NCBI GenBank assembly: GCA_027493935.1
Contig: JAOSJV010000012.1
Location: 390,020-454,019 of the forward strand
From: Burkholderiales bacterium
GTDB lineage: Bacteria > Pseudomonadota > Gammaproteobacteria > Burkholderiales > SG8-39
Length of the DNA stretch: 64,000 nt
Direction: 5' to 3'
Below the pieces are notes generated by a model, which saw only the letters and a list, made by a program, of their open reading frames with translations, searched no databases and was not told where the DNA came from. The translations under genes and the position numbers were made by a program. Shown piece by piece: positions 1-10,392 of the stretch. Numbering within the stretch: the stretch's first letter is position 1; each line of letters begins with the position of its first letter.

Positions 1-1186
1 CGGACTCGGCGAGATAGCGGGCGGCGAGGTGGGTCAGCAGCGGCTCGAGCGCCGTCGCCGCCGGCGCATCGGCGGCGAGGTCGCGCGTCAGGAGCTCGGC
101 GAGCGCCTCGTACGGGTCGCTCGTGCTGGCGGTGCGGCACAGCCGGTCGGCATCGGATGCGCCCACGAGGCCCGCCCGCCGCGCCTTCGCCTCCGCAGCC
201 AGCCAGCGCCGGAAGCCTGGTATCGGCGAAAGCGTCGCGAAGTTCTTCAGCCGCGGGAACTCGACGAGCAGCTGCTCGACCACGCGCTTGATCAGGAAGC
301 CGCCGAACGAGACCCCGCGCAGCCCGAGCTGGGTGTTCGAGATGGAGTAGAAGACCGCGGCGAGCGCCGAGCGCGGATCGAGCACCGGCGCCGACTCGTC
401 GAGCAGCGCCTGCACGCTCGCGGCCATGTCGCGCGTGAGCGCGATCTCGACGAAGATCAGCGGCTCGCCCGGCATCCGCGGATGGAAGAACGCGTAGCAG
501 CGCCGGTCCGAGTCGAGCCGCTTGCGCAGGTCGCCCCACCCACGGATCTCGTGCACGGCCTCGTAGGCGATCAGCTTCTCGAGCAGCGCCGCCGGCGAGC
601 TCCAGGTGATGCGCGCGAGCTCGAGGTTGCCGACGTCGAACCAGCTGCCGAGCAGGGAGAAGAGCTCCTCGTCGATCACCTCGAGCTCGGGCACCTCGCG
701 GACGTGACCGAGCACATCCGCCCGCAGGTCGACCAGGAACTTGACGCCGTCGGCGAGGAGATTGAACTGCTTCAGGATCCGGATACGCGGCGAGCCGAGC
801 GCGAGCCGCAGGCGCGACTCGGCGTGCCGCCGCGCCGGCCCCGGCGGGGCGCGCTGGTAGTCCTCTACCGCCCGGCGCACCGCGTGCTCGTCGGGGCCGA
901 ACTCGTCGGCGAGCAGCCGCAGGAACCGCTGCTGTCCGCCCTCGTTCAGGGTGCGATACGTGCCGGCGAGCCGGCGCGCGCGGTCACGCGCCGAGGCCTC
1001 GCCGCCGGCCTCCGCCAGGCACTCGCGCAGCGTCGCGCGGACCTGCCTCAGGTCGCCGGCACCGAGGTCGCGCAGCGCGGCGCGGTCCGGCTGGCCGCCG
1101 CTCTTCAGCCAGTTCCAGAAGGTGCGCATCGCCCCCTGCCGCGCGGGCGTCGCGGGCCGGTCGGCGCCTTCCGGGCGGACGTCCAT
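1..1186 (-). CDS. malonyl-CoA decarboxylase (partial, 3' end outside window)
   Basis: This minus-strand frame is open from the window edge to an ATG at 1186 and is missing from the ORF track because its stop lies outside. The translation contains family-typical stretches such as VREVPELEVIDEELFSLLG, CYAFFHPRMPGEPLIFVEIA and FYSISNTQLGLRGVSFGGFL, which I recognise as malonyl-CoA decarboxylase (malonyl-CoA to acetyl-CoA plus CO2). About 395 residues are present; the C-terminus is cut off by the window. A second in-frame ATG at 1129 (MRTFWNWLKS) is an alternative start. The protein is probably cytosolic and would control malonyl-CoA level or malonate use. The plus-strand ORF 29..1225 is its shadow. 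Confidence 0.88.
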   Translation of the reverse strand, partial: MDVRPEGADRPATPARQGAMRTFWNWLKSGGQPDRAALRDLGAGDLRQVRATLRECLAEAGGEASARDRARRLAGTYRTLNEGGQQRFLRLLADEFGPDEHAVRRAVEDYQRAPPGPARRHAESRLRLALGSPRIRILKQFNLLADGVKFLVDLRADVLGHVREVPELEVIDEELFSLLGSWFDVGNLELARITWSSPAALLEKLIAYEAVHEIRGWGDLRKRLDSDRRCYAFFHPRMPGEPLIFVEIALTRDMAASVQALLDESAPVLDPRSALAAVFYSISNTQLGLRGVSFGGFLIKRVVEQLLVEFPRLKNFATLSPIPGFRRWLAAEAKARRAGLVGASDADRLCRTASTSDPYEALAELLTRDLAADAPAATALEPLLTHLAARYLAES

Positions 1187-1538
1187 GTTCGGCTCCAATG
1201 CGGGACCTCGCACGTCGTGCGGTAGCACTACTCGTGCCAGGGGCGCGCGCGCCGCACCCCATTCCCGTGCCGAGAGTAGCAGACCGCCGGCGGGGATCGG
1301 CCTGCGGCCAGTCGAGCGCCTCCTGCCCCGCACAACGCCTCGCGCCGGACGTGGTCGACGCAGCGCTCGACGGTGCACGGCACCATCCGCGACGCCGAAG
1401 CGGCTGTCGCGGTGTGGCCGCACGCACGGCAGCTGCTTCGGTAGCGGCCGGCCGCAGCCGATGCGGTTCTCGACGCAGCAGAGCGCCTTCGCTTTCGCCA
1501 GCACCGTGGGCGCGGCGAGGCGCGCAACGCGCGCCGGC
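1187..1538. other. intergenic stretch, no supported gene
   Basis: These 352 bases lie between the malonyl-CoA decarboxylase start and the RND permease stop. A 99-codon minus ORF (1228..1527) is arginine-rich, without a recognisable motif or ribosome binding site, so I do not call it. The stretch presumably holds the promoter of the decarboxylase gene, but I see no convincing -35/-10 pair. Confidence 0.4.
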
Positions 1539-4500
1539 TCAGCGCGCGGGCGCCGCCGCGTCGCGGCGCGCGTGTCCGCGCCAGCGCCGCTGGAGATCCT
1601 CCACCGCCATCGCGAGCGCCGGCGTGAGCACCATCAGCAGCACCGTGCCGAGCAGCACGCCGACGCCGATCGATACCGCCAGCGGGATCAGGAACTGGGC
1701 CTGGATGCTGCGCTCGACGATCAGTGGAAAGATCCCGAGGAAGGTGGTCACCGCGGTGAGCAGGATTGGGCGGAAGCGGCTCTTGGCGCCGTCGATGATC
1801 GCCTGCTCCGCGCTCTTGCCGCGGCCGCGCTCCTCGTTGACGAAGTCGACCAGCACCAGCGCGCCGTTCACGATGATGCCGGCGAGACCGACGATGCCGA
1901 ACAAGCTCACCAGCCCGATGCTGAGCCCGAGCAGCAGGTGCCCGACGGTCGCGCCGACCAGGCCGAACGGGATCGCCGCGAGCACGATCACCGGCTGCAC
2001 GTACGACCGGAACGCGAGCGCGAGCAGCGCGTACATCGCGAACACCGAAAGAACGAAGTTTCCCGCGAGGGCGGGCAGCGTCTGGCCCTGCTCGCGCTGC
2101 TCGCCCGCCATGGTGTAGGTGAGCCCCGGCATCTCCTCCTGGAGCCGCGGGATGACCTCCGAGACGAGCCGCGCGTTCACCTGCTGGCCGGTGACGGTCA
2201 CGCCGTCGACCTCGGCGAGTACCGTGGTCACGCGGCGGCCGCGCTGGCGCACGATCGTTGCCGGACCGTGGCCCAGCGATAGCTCGGCGACCTCGTGCAG
2301 CGGCACGAAGTCGCCGGCCGGCGTGCGGATCCGGTAGCGCGAGAGGTCCGCGAGCGAGTTGCGCTCGCCGCGCGGCAGCCGCACGTAGACCCGCACCTCG
2401 TCGCGCCCGCGCTGCACGCGCAGTGCCTCGGCGCCGAAGAAAGCGGCGCGCACCTGCTGCGCGACGTTCTCCAGCGTGAGCCCCAGCGCACGCGCGTTCG
2501 GCTTGAGCCTGAACTGCACCTCCCGCTTGCCCGGCTCGCGGTCGTTGCGCACGTCGTACACTCCCTCGATGCGCACGAGCTCGTCCTCGAGCGCCTGCAC
2601 TGCCTGCGCGAGCGCCTCCTGCGTGCGCGCCGAAAGCTCGACCTGCACCGGCGAGCCGAGGTTGATCACGTTCGAGGCGAACGATAGCTTCTGCACCTGG
2701 GGCAGGATGCCGACCGACGCGCGCCAGCGGTTCGCGAACTCGCGCGCCGACACCGTGCGCACCTCGGGGTTGAGCAGCTCGAAGACCACCGAGGCCTTGT
2801 TGCCCTCGAGCACGTTCAGCACGCCGGCGGCGCCGGGACCGGTGCGGTCCTGTGCCCCGACGGTGAGGAAGACCGCGTTCACCAGCGGCTCGCCGCTCGG
2901 GTCCGGAAGCGTGCGCGCCGCCTCGTGACCGGCGCGCTCGATCTCGAGCGCCGCCTCGAGCGTCGCCTCGGCCGTTGCGCCCGGCGCGAGCTCGAGCGAG
3001 GCGGTCACGTAGCGCCCTTCCACCTGCGGAAAGAAGTTGAACCGCACGTAGCCGCCGCTCAAGACGCCGAGCGTCAGGACCAGGACCGCGACGCCGCTCG
3101 CGATCATCACCCCGTAGTGCGTGGTCGCGAAGCGCAGGAGGCGCTCGAGCGGCCCGTCGACGAACCGGCGCAGCTGCCCGTCGACCGCGTGGCGCAGGCG
3201 CGCGAGCCGCGCCCCGACGCGCGTGCGCGGCACGTGTCCGCGGATATGCAGGTGCGCGAGATGGTGCGGCAGAACGAGCATCGCCTCGATCACCGAGACC
3301 GCGAGTACGAGGATGACCACGGCGGGGATCTGGTAGAGGAACTTGCCGACCGTGCCGGGCACGAACAGCAGCGGGATGAACGCGGCAATCGTGGTCGACA
3401 CGGCGAGCGCGACCGGCATCGCCACCCGCTGCGCGCCGGCGACCGCCGCCTCCATCGGCGGCGTACCGCGCTCGTTCTCCGCGTAGATGTTCTCGCCGGT
3501 CACGATGGCGTCGTCGACGACGATGCCGATCGCGAGGATGAACCCGAAGAGCGAGGTCATGTTGATCGAGAGCCCGAGCAGCGGCATCAGGCTGAAGGCG
3601 CCGACGAATGCGACGAAGATCCCCGCGGAAACCCAGAACGCGAGCCGCAGGTCGAGAAACAGCGTGAGCGCGCCGAGCACCAGCGCGAGGCCGATCAGCC
3701 CGTTCTTGAGCAGGAGCCGGATGCGGCTTCTGAACTCGTCCGAGTCGTCGCGCCAGACCCCGACCTCGACGCCGGGCGGCAGCCCGGGCCGCAGGCTGGA
3801 CTCGAGGTACCGATTCACCAGGCGCACGACGTCGAGCACCTTCTCCTCGCCGACGCGGAACACCTGCACGAACGCGGCCGGCTTGCCCTGGTAGCGCACG
3901 ATGAGATCCTCGTCGCGGAAGCCGTCGTCGATGCGCGCGATGTCGGCCAGCCGGACCTTCGCGCCGGTGCGGGCCGACACCACCACGATCGAGGCGAAGT
4001 CGGCGTGGTCGTAGTTGCGCCCCTTGGCACGCAGCAGTATCGACTCGCCCTGCGCCTTGATGTCGCCCCCGGGCAAGTCGAGGCTCGAGCGCCGGACCGT
4101 CTCCGCGATGTCCTGAAGCGTGAGCCCGTAGGCGCGCAGCACGTCGCTCGGCACCTCGATCGACACCTCGTACTCGCGCACCTTCGCCACCTGCACGAGC
4201 GAGATCCCGGGCGTGCCCGAGAGCTCGTCCTTGACGCGGTACGCGAGCTCGCGCACGGCGGCCTCGCCGGCGTCGCCGTAGACCACGAGCTCGATCACCC
4301 GTTGGCGGGTGGTGAGCTCCTTCACCTCGGGCCGCTCGGCCTCGGCCGGGAAGCTCGTGATGCGGTCCACCGCCGACTTGATCTCATCGAGCTTGCCGGC
4401 GACGTGCACGCCGCGCGCGAGTTCGGCGCGCACGATGCCGACCCCCTCGGCAGCAATCGCCGTGAGCCGGTCGATGCCCTCGATGCCCTCGATCTGGTCC

Positions 4501-4707
4501 TCGATGCGCTGGACGATCGCCTCCTCGACCTCGTCCGGTGCGGCGCCCTGGTACACGACGCGCACCTCGATGATGTCGAGCTCGACCTGCGGGAAGACCT
4601 CCTGGCGCATGGTGAGCGCGCTCGTCAGGCCGGCGATCACGACGAACAGCGCGAGCAGGTTGGCGGCCACGGGGGTGGCGCGCCATCCAGGCGATGAGAC
4701 CGGTCAT
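1539..4707 (-). CDS. RND efflux transporter permease (frameshift near 4672-4676)
   Basis: Inner-membrane proton-driven pump subunit of the hydrophobe/amphiphile efflux (AcrB-like) superfamily. The frame shows an N-terminal membrane helix, two large periplasmic loops and the conserved FGFILAIGIVVDDAIVTGEN segment of helix 4, plus a second helix bundle with SLFGIVGLAGIIVNGALVLVDF. The tracked ORF starts at 4670, but homologous N-termini read MxxLIAWMARHPVAANLL; that start (MTGLIAWMARHP) is present at 4707 in another frame. A run of five G (plus strand) at 4672-4676 where four would join the frames is the obvious lesion. About 1055 residues when rejoined, a normal length. It directly follows and overlaps its periplasmic adaptor gene. 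Substrate unknown. Confidence 0.9.
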
Positions 4708-5937
4708 GGCGCGTTGCGCTCCGGGGTCGCCCGGCGCCGTCGCCCACCACGCGCACCGCCATGCCCTCGGTGACGACCTTGAGGTCGCTCACGACGACGC
4801 GCGCGCCCTCGGGCAGCCCGTCCGCCGCCATCGCGACGGTGTCCCTGCCCTCGTAGATCACCCGCACCGGCCGGATCGAGACCGTGTCGCGCTCGCCGAG
4901 CAGCCAGACCACGTCGCCGCCGCGCAACGCGCGCCGCGGAACGACCGCGTAGCGGCCCTGGTCGCGCCCGACGATCTCGACCGTTGCGTACATGCCGACC
5001 AGGAGCGGCGGGGCCGCTGCCGCGGCGGCGGCGGCGGAGCGAGGCACGCCGCGCGCCGACGGGTCGTCGACCCGCACCACGACGTTGAACGTGCGCGTCG
5101 CGCTGTCCACCGCCGCCTCGACGCGATCGACGTGCGCCGGCCAGCTGTACGCGCCTGCGCCGTGCTCGACGTTCACCGTCGCCTTCGCGCCGCCGCCCTC
5201 CGGCCCACGGCGCCACGGATCGGCGATCAGCGCCACGTCGCGGTCGGTCAGCGAAACCGCGATCTCTAGCGCGTCGTCGGCGAAGATGCGCGCGAGTGTC
5301 TTGCCCGGCTGGACCGTCTCGCCCACCGCGACGGACTTCGCGAGCACCTTGCCGCGGAACGGCGCTCGGATCACCGTTCGCTCGAGATCGATTCGCCGCT
5401 GCCGCTCGAGCGCCTCGGCGCGGGCGAGCGCCGCGCGCGCCTGGTCGCGGTTCGCCACGCGCTCGTCGAGCGTCTGGCGCGAAAGGAACCCTTGCTTGAT
5501 CAGTCCCTCGGTGCGCTCGAGCAGCCGCTCGGCGAGCCGCAGGCTCGCCTCGGCCGAGCGCCGGTCGGCGTCGGCCTGCGCGAGCGCGGCGCGGAACGGT
5601 TCGGGGTCCAGACGCACGAGCTCGTCGTCGCGCGCGAACGCGCCTCCGGTGACGAGCGACGGATTGACGAACGCCACGCGCCCGGATACCTCGGCCGCGA
5701 CCACGACTTCCAAGCGCGGCGCGACCAGCCCGTTGCCGGTGACGGCGAGCGCGCCCGCGCGGAATTCGACCGGCGCCGCGCGCACGAGCGTCAGCTGCTT
5801 CGCCGGCTGGCGCACCGCCGGCCGCGGCTTGAGCACCTGCAGCGCGGCAAAGCCGCCCACGCCGGCGGCGAGGATCGCGAACGCGACCGCGCGCCAGAAC
5901 CAGCGCGAGCGCTGCGCGGGGGATCAACGTCGGTCAA
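4704..5937 (-). CDS. RND efflux periplasmic adaptor (membrane fusion protein), probable frameshifts at both ends
   Basis: HlyD/AcrA-type adaptor linking the RND pump to an outer-membrane channel. Visible parts are an N-terminal signal anchor (WFWRAVAFAILAAGVGGFAAL), a lipoyl-like half (NGLVAPRLEVVVAAEVSGRV), a long coiled-coil hairpin around LAQADADRRSAEASLRLAERLLERTEG, and beta-barrel regions. The tracked ORF begins at a GTG at 5860 inside the anchor helix. A better N-terminus (TTG at 5937, LTDVDPPAQRSRW) is recovered if the five-C run near 5919-5923 really has six. At the 3' end the ORF runs on into the permease gene; a one-base shift near 4735 would end it at the TGA overlapping the permease ATG (ATGA). 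No outer-membrane channel gene is in view. Confidence 0.82.
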
Positions 5938-6022
5938 GATGGCGGGCCAGTGGCGGGAAACGCGGCGGTCGGGAGCGGAGCATCCGGCGCCGGCCGCCGC
6001 GCAGCGGCCGGACGCCCTGATT

Positions 6023-8359
6023 CTACGCCGCGTGCGAGGACACCGGATGCGCGGCGCGGACAAGCGCCTCCGTCCGGCGCGCCTCCTCCTTCGCCCGCTC
6101 GGCGAGGAGGTAGAGCTGCTGCTTGCCCGACAGGTATTGCTTCGGCCACGACGCGCCCTCGTAGCCGTACTCGGCGGCGGCGTGCAGCGTGAAGTAGGGG
6201 TCGGTGAGGTGCGGCCGCGCGAGCGCGACGAGGTCCGCACGCCCGGCGGCGACAATCGTGTTCACCTGGTCCGCGGTGGTGATCGCGCCCACCGCCATCG
6301 TGGCGATGCCGGCCTCGTTGCGGATCTGCTCGGCGAACACGAGCTGGTACATGCGGCCGTAGACCGGCTTCGACGCGGGATCGGTCTGCCCGGTGGAAAC
6401 GTCGACGAGGTCGCAGCCGTGCGCGTTGAACGCCCGGGCGATCGCCACCGCGTCCTCGCCGGTGTTCCCGCCGGGGATCCAGTCGGTCGCAGAGATGCGC
6501 ACCGACATCGGCTGCTCCGCCGGCCACACCGCCCGGCAAGCGTCGAACACCTCGAGCGGGAAGCGCAGGCGGTTCTCGAGCGAACCTCCGTAGGCGTCGG
6601 TGCGGCGGTTGGTGACCGGAGAGAGGAACGAGGCGTGCAGATAGCCGTGCGCCATGTGCAGCTCGAGCATATCGAAGCCGCACTCGATGCCCATGCGGGC
6701 CGCAGCGACGTACTGCTCGCGCACTCGGTCCATGTCGGCGCGCGACATCGCGCGCGGAGTCTGGCTCTCGCCCGCGTAGTACGGCAGCGGCGAGGCGGCC
6801 ATGACCGGCCAGTTGCCGTGCTTCAGCGGCTTGTCCATCTCCTCCCACATCAGCTGGGTCGAGCCCTTGCGCCCGGCGTGGCCGAGCTGCAGCGCGATCT
6901 TCGCGTCGGTGTGCGTGTGCACGAACTGGACGATGCGTTTCCAGGCCGCCGCGTGCTCGGTCCGGTACATGCCGGCGCAGCCGGGCGTGATGCGCGCATC
7001 CGGCGCGACGCAGGTCATCTCGGTGAACACAAGGCCCGCGCCGCCCACTGCGCGCGCGCCGTAGTGCACAAAGTGCCAGTCGGTCGGCGTGCCGTCGACC
7101 GCGCAGTACTGGCACATCGGCGAGACCACGACGCGGTTCGTGAGGCGCATGCCGCGCAGGTGGAACGGCGCGAACATCGGCGGCGCGGCAAACCCCTTCG
7201 GCAGCCGCACGCCCTCGGCTTTCGCCACGTGGGCGGCCCACCAGCGATCGAGCTCGGCGACGACCGAGGCGTCGCGCAGGCGCAAGTTCTCGTAGGTGAC
7301 CGCCTTCGCGCGCGACATCAGCGCGAAGTTGAACTGCACGGGCTCCATGTGCCAGAAGCGGTGCACGTTCTCGAAGAACACCAGGCTCGTGTTGGCCGAG
7401 TGCTGGATCCGGTCGGCCTCGGCGTGACGCTCCTCTTCGTAGGCGCGCAGCGCGGCCTTGGTGCTCTTACGGTGCCGCGTGACCGCGTGGTGCAGCGCGA
7501 TCGCGTCCTCGAGCGCGAGCTTGGTGCCCGAGCCGATCGACCAGTGCGCCGAGTGCGCGGCGTCGCCGAGCAGCACGACGTTCTCGTGGCTCCAGCGCTC
7601 GCAGCGCACCGCCGGGAAGTTGCGCCAGTAGGAGCGGTTGGTCTGGAAGTCGGCGCCGCGAAACTCATCGGCGAAGAGCTTGCGCGCGTAGGCCACCGTG
7701 GCGCGCTCGTCCTGCACGCCGAGGCCCGCGCGCTCGAACGCCTCGCTGGTCGTCTCGACGATTACTGTGCATTCGCCCTGCGTGAACATGTAGGCATGCA
7801 GGTTCCAGATGCCGTGCTCGTTCTCGCGGAAGCCGTAGGTGAAGCCGGGCAGCGTCGCGCGCGCACCGAGCCAGACGAACTTGTTCGGTCGTAACTCGAC
7901 GGTCGGGCGGAAATGCTCCTTCCAGTTCTCGCGGATGACGCTGTTGATGCCGTCGGCAGCCACCACCAGGTCGGCGTTCAGGTACGGGTCGATGGCGGCG
8001 ACATCGGCCTGGTAGTGCACCGCGATGCCGAGCCCGGCGGCGCGCCGCTGCAGGATCTCCAGCAGCGAGAGTCGCTTCAGTCCAGAGAAGCCGTGCCCGG
8101 AGGACTTGATCGTCGTGCCCTTATAATGGACGTAGATGTCGTCCCAATAGGCGAAGCTCGCGGCGATGTCGCGGTAGGTCGGCTCGTCGGCCGCCTTGAG
8201 GTTGCCCAGCGTCTCGTCCGAGAGCACGATGCCGAAGCCGAAGGTGTCGTCGGCGCGGTTGCGCTCGTAGACCGTCACTTCCGCGTCCGGAAAGCTCTTC
8301 TTGTGGAGGATGGCGTAATACAGACCCGCCGGGCCGCCGCCGATCACGTTCACCTTCAT
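6023..8359 (-). CDS. fused FAD monooxygenase / old-yellow-enzyme reductase (salicylyl-CoA 5-hydroxylase or anthraniloyl-CoA monooxygenase family)
   Basis: A 778-residue two-domain flavoprotein. Residues 1 to about 370 form a FAD-dependent aromatic hydroxylase: N-terminal dinucleotide motif MKVNVIGGGPAGLYYA and later GDAAHSAHWSIGSGTKLALED. Residues about 400-760 form an NADH:flavin oxidoreductase barrel (FHLRGMRLTNRVVVSPMCQY, LQLGHAGRKGS, ELHMAHGYLHASFLSP). This fusion is characteristic of 2-aminobenzoyl-CoA monooxygenase/reductase and salicylyl-CoA 5-hydroxylase, which hydroxylate an aromatic CoA thioester. The start is supported by an AGGAG nine bases upstream of the ATG. A CoA ligase gene lies just upstream in the same direction, fitting a ligase-then-hydroxylase pathway. 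Which aryl-CoA is used cannot be decided from sequence alone. Confidence 0.87.
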   Translation of the reverse strand: MKVNVIGGGPAGLYYAILHKKSFPDAEVTVYERNRADDTFGFGIVLSDETLGNLKAADEPTYRDIAASFAYWDDIYVHYKGTTIKSSGHGFSGLKRLSLLEILQRRAAGLGIAVHYQADVAAIDPYLNADLVVAADGINSVIRENWKEHFRPTVELRPNKFVWLGARATLPGFTYGFRENEHGIWNLHAYMFTQGECTVIVETTSEAFERAGLGVQDERATVAYARKLFADEFRGADFQTNRSYWRNFPAVRCERWSHENVVLLGDAAHSAHWSIGSGTKLALEDAIALHHAVTRHRKSTKAALRAYEEERHAEADRIQHSANTSLVFFENVHRFWHMEPVQFNFALMSRAKAVTYENLRLRDASVVAELDRWWAAHVAKAEGVRLPKGFAAPPMFAPFHLRGMRLTNRVVVSPMCQYCAVDGTPTDWHFVHYGARAVGGAGLVFTEMTCVAPDARITPGCAGMYRTEHAAAWKRIVQFVHTHTDAKIALQLGHAGRKGSTQLMWEEMDKPLKHGNWPVMAASPLPYYAGESQTPRAMSRADMDRVREQYVAAARMGIECGFDMLELHMAHGYLHASFLSPVTNRRTDAYGGSLENRLRFPLEVFDACRAVWPAEQPMSVRISATDWIPGGNTGEDAVAIARAFNAHGCDLVDVSTGQTDPASKPVYGRMYQLVFAEQIRNEAGIATMAVGAITTADQVNTIVAAGRADLVALARPHLTDPYFTLHAAAEYGYEGASWPKQYLSGKQQLYLLAERAKEEARRTEALVRAAHPVSSHAA

Positions 8360-8393
8360 GTGTGGGTCTCCTGCCGCATCCGTTCGCGGTTCG

Positions 8394-10017
8394 CTACCGC
8401 TCTTGCCGTGCCTGCATCCGGCGCGCGAGCTCGTTCGCGAGCGCGCTTTTCATCACTTTCCGGGTCGGTGTCATCGGCATCGCATCGATCACCTCGAGCC
8501 GCTCGGGCCAGCGCACCTTGCCGACGCCGTGCCCGGCGAGCCACTGCTGCATCTCGTCGAACTCGAAACGCCCGCCTGCGCGCAGCGTGACGAAGCAGCA
8601 GGCCCGCTCGCCGAGCACCGGGTCGGGCATCGGCACGATCGCGCACATCTCGACCGCCGGGTGGGCGATGATCAGGTTCTCCACGTCGAGCGGGTTGAAC
8701 TTCACGCCGCCGCGGTTGATGACCTCCTTCGTCCGTCCGGCAAGGCGCAGGTTGCCGGCCGCGTCGATCGCCGCGAGGTCGCCGGTGCGGAACCAGCCGT
8801 CGGCGGTGAACGCCGCCGCGGTCGCCCGGGGATTGTCGAGGTAGCCGGCGAAGAGCGATGCGCCGCGCATCTCGAGCTCACCCACCACGCCCGGGGCGGC
8901 AGGCTCGCCGTCATCGCGCACCACCCGAAGCTCGTTGCCGGGGCGGCCCGCCCGGCGGCGCCGACGCGCTCGGTCGGCGCATCGCCCGGGCGCCCGTAGG
9001 CGCCGGCTTGCAGCTCGGTCATGCCCCAGAGCTGCAGCACCTTGCCGCCGCCGAGCTTCGCCTCGAGCGCCTGCGCGAGATCGGGCGGGACGGCTGCACC
9101 CGACAGCACCACCAGGCGCACCGAGGAGCAGTCCTTGCCGTCGAGCAGCGCGCTGCCCAGGCAGCTCGCGATGTGCGCCGGACCGGCATACACGACGCTC
9201 GGCCGCTCGTGCACGAGCAGATCCGCGAACTCCTGCGGCGTGTACGTCGGCAGGAGCACCGCGGTCGCACCCGCGCAGAGTGCCACGCTGAGCGCCGAGA
9301 GGCCGTAGAGATGCGTGAAGGGCGCCGCGCACAGCAGGACGTCGTGCGGCCCGATGCCGAGCTCCCGCGCGGCGAGCCGGAAGTTCGAGAGGTAGGTCTG
9401 GTACGGATGCGGCACGCCCTTCGGCGCGGCGGTAGTCCCGGAGGTGTAGAGGAGCACGAACGGATCGCTCGCCGCCACCGGCACCGCCGGCGCCTCGCCC
9501 CGCCGCCGGCGAGGGCGTCGAACGCCACCGCGCCGGCCGGCGCGCCGCCGACCGCGATGACGTGCGCGAGGCGCGGCAGCCGCTCGCGCAACTCCAGCGC
9601 GAGCGCGGCCGCGGCGTAGTCCTTGGCCTGCGCGATGCACACCATCGCGACCGCGCCGCTGTGCCGCAGCAGCGTCCCGAGCTCGGCCTCGCGATAGGGC
9701 ATATGCACCGTCTGCATGACCGCGCCGCACGCGCTGATGCCGAGGTACGCGACCACGAACTCGACCAGGTTCGGCAGCTGCACCGCGACCACGTCGCCCT
9801 TGGCGACGCCGAGCCGCTCGAGCCCGCGCGCGAACGCATACGCACGCGCGCGCAGTTCCGCATAGCCGAGCGAGCGAGCGCCCTGCCGCACCGCGATCCG
9901 GTCGGGGGCCGCGCGCGCCGCCCGCTCGAGCCAGTCGCGCAGCAGCTCGTCGGTCCACCAGCCGGCGGCGCGATAGCGCGCCACGAGCTCGGGCGGATAT
10001 TCGATGCGGATCGCCAT
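8394..10017 (-). CDS. AMP-forming acyl/aryl-CoA ligase (two frameshifts)
   Basis: Class I adenylate-forming ligase, ATP plus carboxylate plus CoA. It is spread over three ORF-track frames: the N-terminal part (to about 9500), the core with [19 protein letters not shown] and [10 protein letters not shown] (about 9500-8940), and the C-terminal part with [31 protein letters not shown] and a catalytic lysine region [10 protein letters not shown]. Shifts sit near 9500 (CGCCCCGCCG region) and 8940 (GCCGGGGCGG region); rejoined length is about 540, normal for the family. I place the start at ATG 10017 because GAGGAGG lies just upstream; the GTG at 10032 in the track precedes that site. Next to the aryl-CoA monooxygenase, it likely activates an aromatic acid such as anthranilate or salicylate (inference). 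Confidence 0.85.
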
Positions 10018-10089
10018 GTCCTCCTCGCTCACGACCCGGCGCGGCCGAACCGGCTTCCGTTCCCGCGCACGCCGCGACCGCTCCGGCGC

Positions 10090-10155
10090 ATTGTACCCGC
10101 AAGCCGAAACGTCGAGCGCCCCGAAACGTTAAGCACCCAAACTGTTTAGGCTTAA
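10090..10155. promoter_or_regulatory. candidate promoter and inverted repeat upstream of the CoA ligase
   Basis: On the minus strand a TACAAT hexamer (10090-10095) resembles a -10 box about 75 bases upstream of the ligase start. Further upstream an inverted repeat TTAAGC-N15-GCTTAA (10129-10155) sits in an unusually AT-rich patch and could be an operator. No clear -35 was found; this is a weak call. Confidence 0.3.
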
Positions 10156-10227
10156 AATATCAACCGGCCGGGCGCGCCGCGGCGGTTCGGCCACGCGTCG
10201 CGTCCGAGACGCACAGGGAACGGCCGC

Positions 10228-10359
10228 ATGAAGCTCGGAATTTCCGGATTGTGGCGGAAGGGCCTGCCGATGATGCAGCGGCCGCTCGCGCGCGGCGCTG
10301 CGCTCAGCGCATGGAACCGCGACCCGGCGAAGCTCGCCGAGGCGCGCGCGCCGCAGTGA
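10228..10359 (+). pseudogene. N-terminal remnant of a 3-hydroxyisobutyrate-dehydrogenase-type oxidoreductase
   Basis: A 43-codon ORF, MKLGISGLWRKGLPMMQRPL followed by ARGAALSAWNRDPAKLAEARA, aligns by eye with the Rossmann start of 6-phosphogluconate/3-hydroxyisobutyrate dehydrogenases (typical MKLGFIGLGRMGLPMAQRLLARGHALSAWNRDPAKL). The glycine-rich loop is altered (GLWRKG instead of GLGRMG) and the gene stops after the first beta-alpha-beta unit; no continuation is visible in any frame before the next gene. I read it as a decayed 5' fragment left by a deletion. Confidence 0.6.
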
Positions 10360-10392
10360 CGCGGCGGCGGTCGTCGCGCTCTGCCCGTAGCG

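Noticed and set aside
1228-1527. 99-residue cysteine-containing ORF as a small zinc protein
   Set aside because: No consistent Cys/His spacing, arginine-rich throughout, no ribosome binding site.
2925-4697. 590-codon plus-strand ORF and similar long plus ORFs at 29..1225, 16052..18646, 17992..19758, 28395..31124
   Set aside because: They are antisense to well-supported genes, rich in Arg/His/Asp/Glu/Ala, have no motifs, and arise because high-GC genes rarely contain stops on the opposite strand.
4637-5860. Adaptor and RND permease as one natural fusion
   Set aside because: The adaptor frame runs into the permease only because of a small frame lesion; the ATGA overlap is the normal arrangement.
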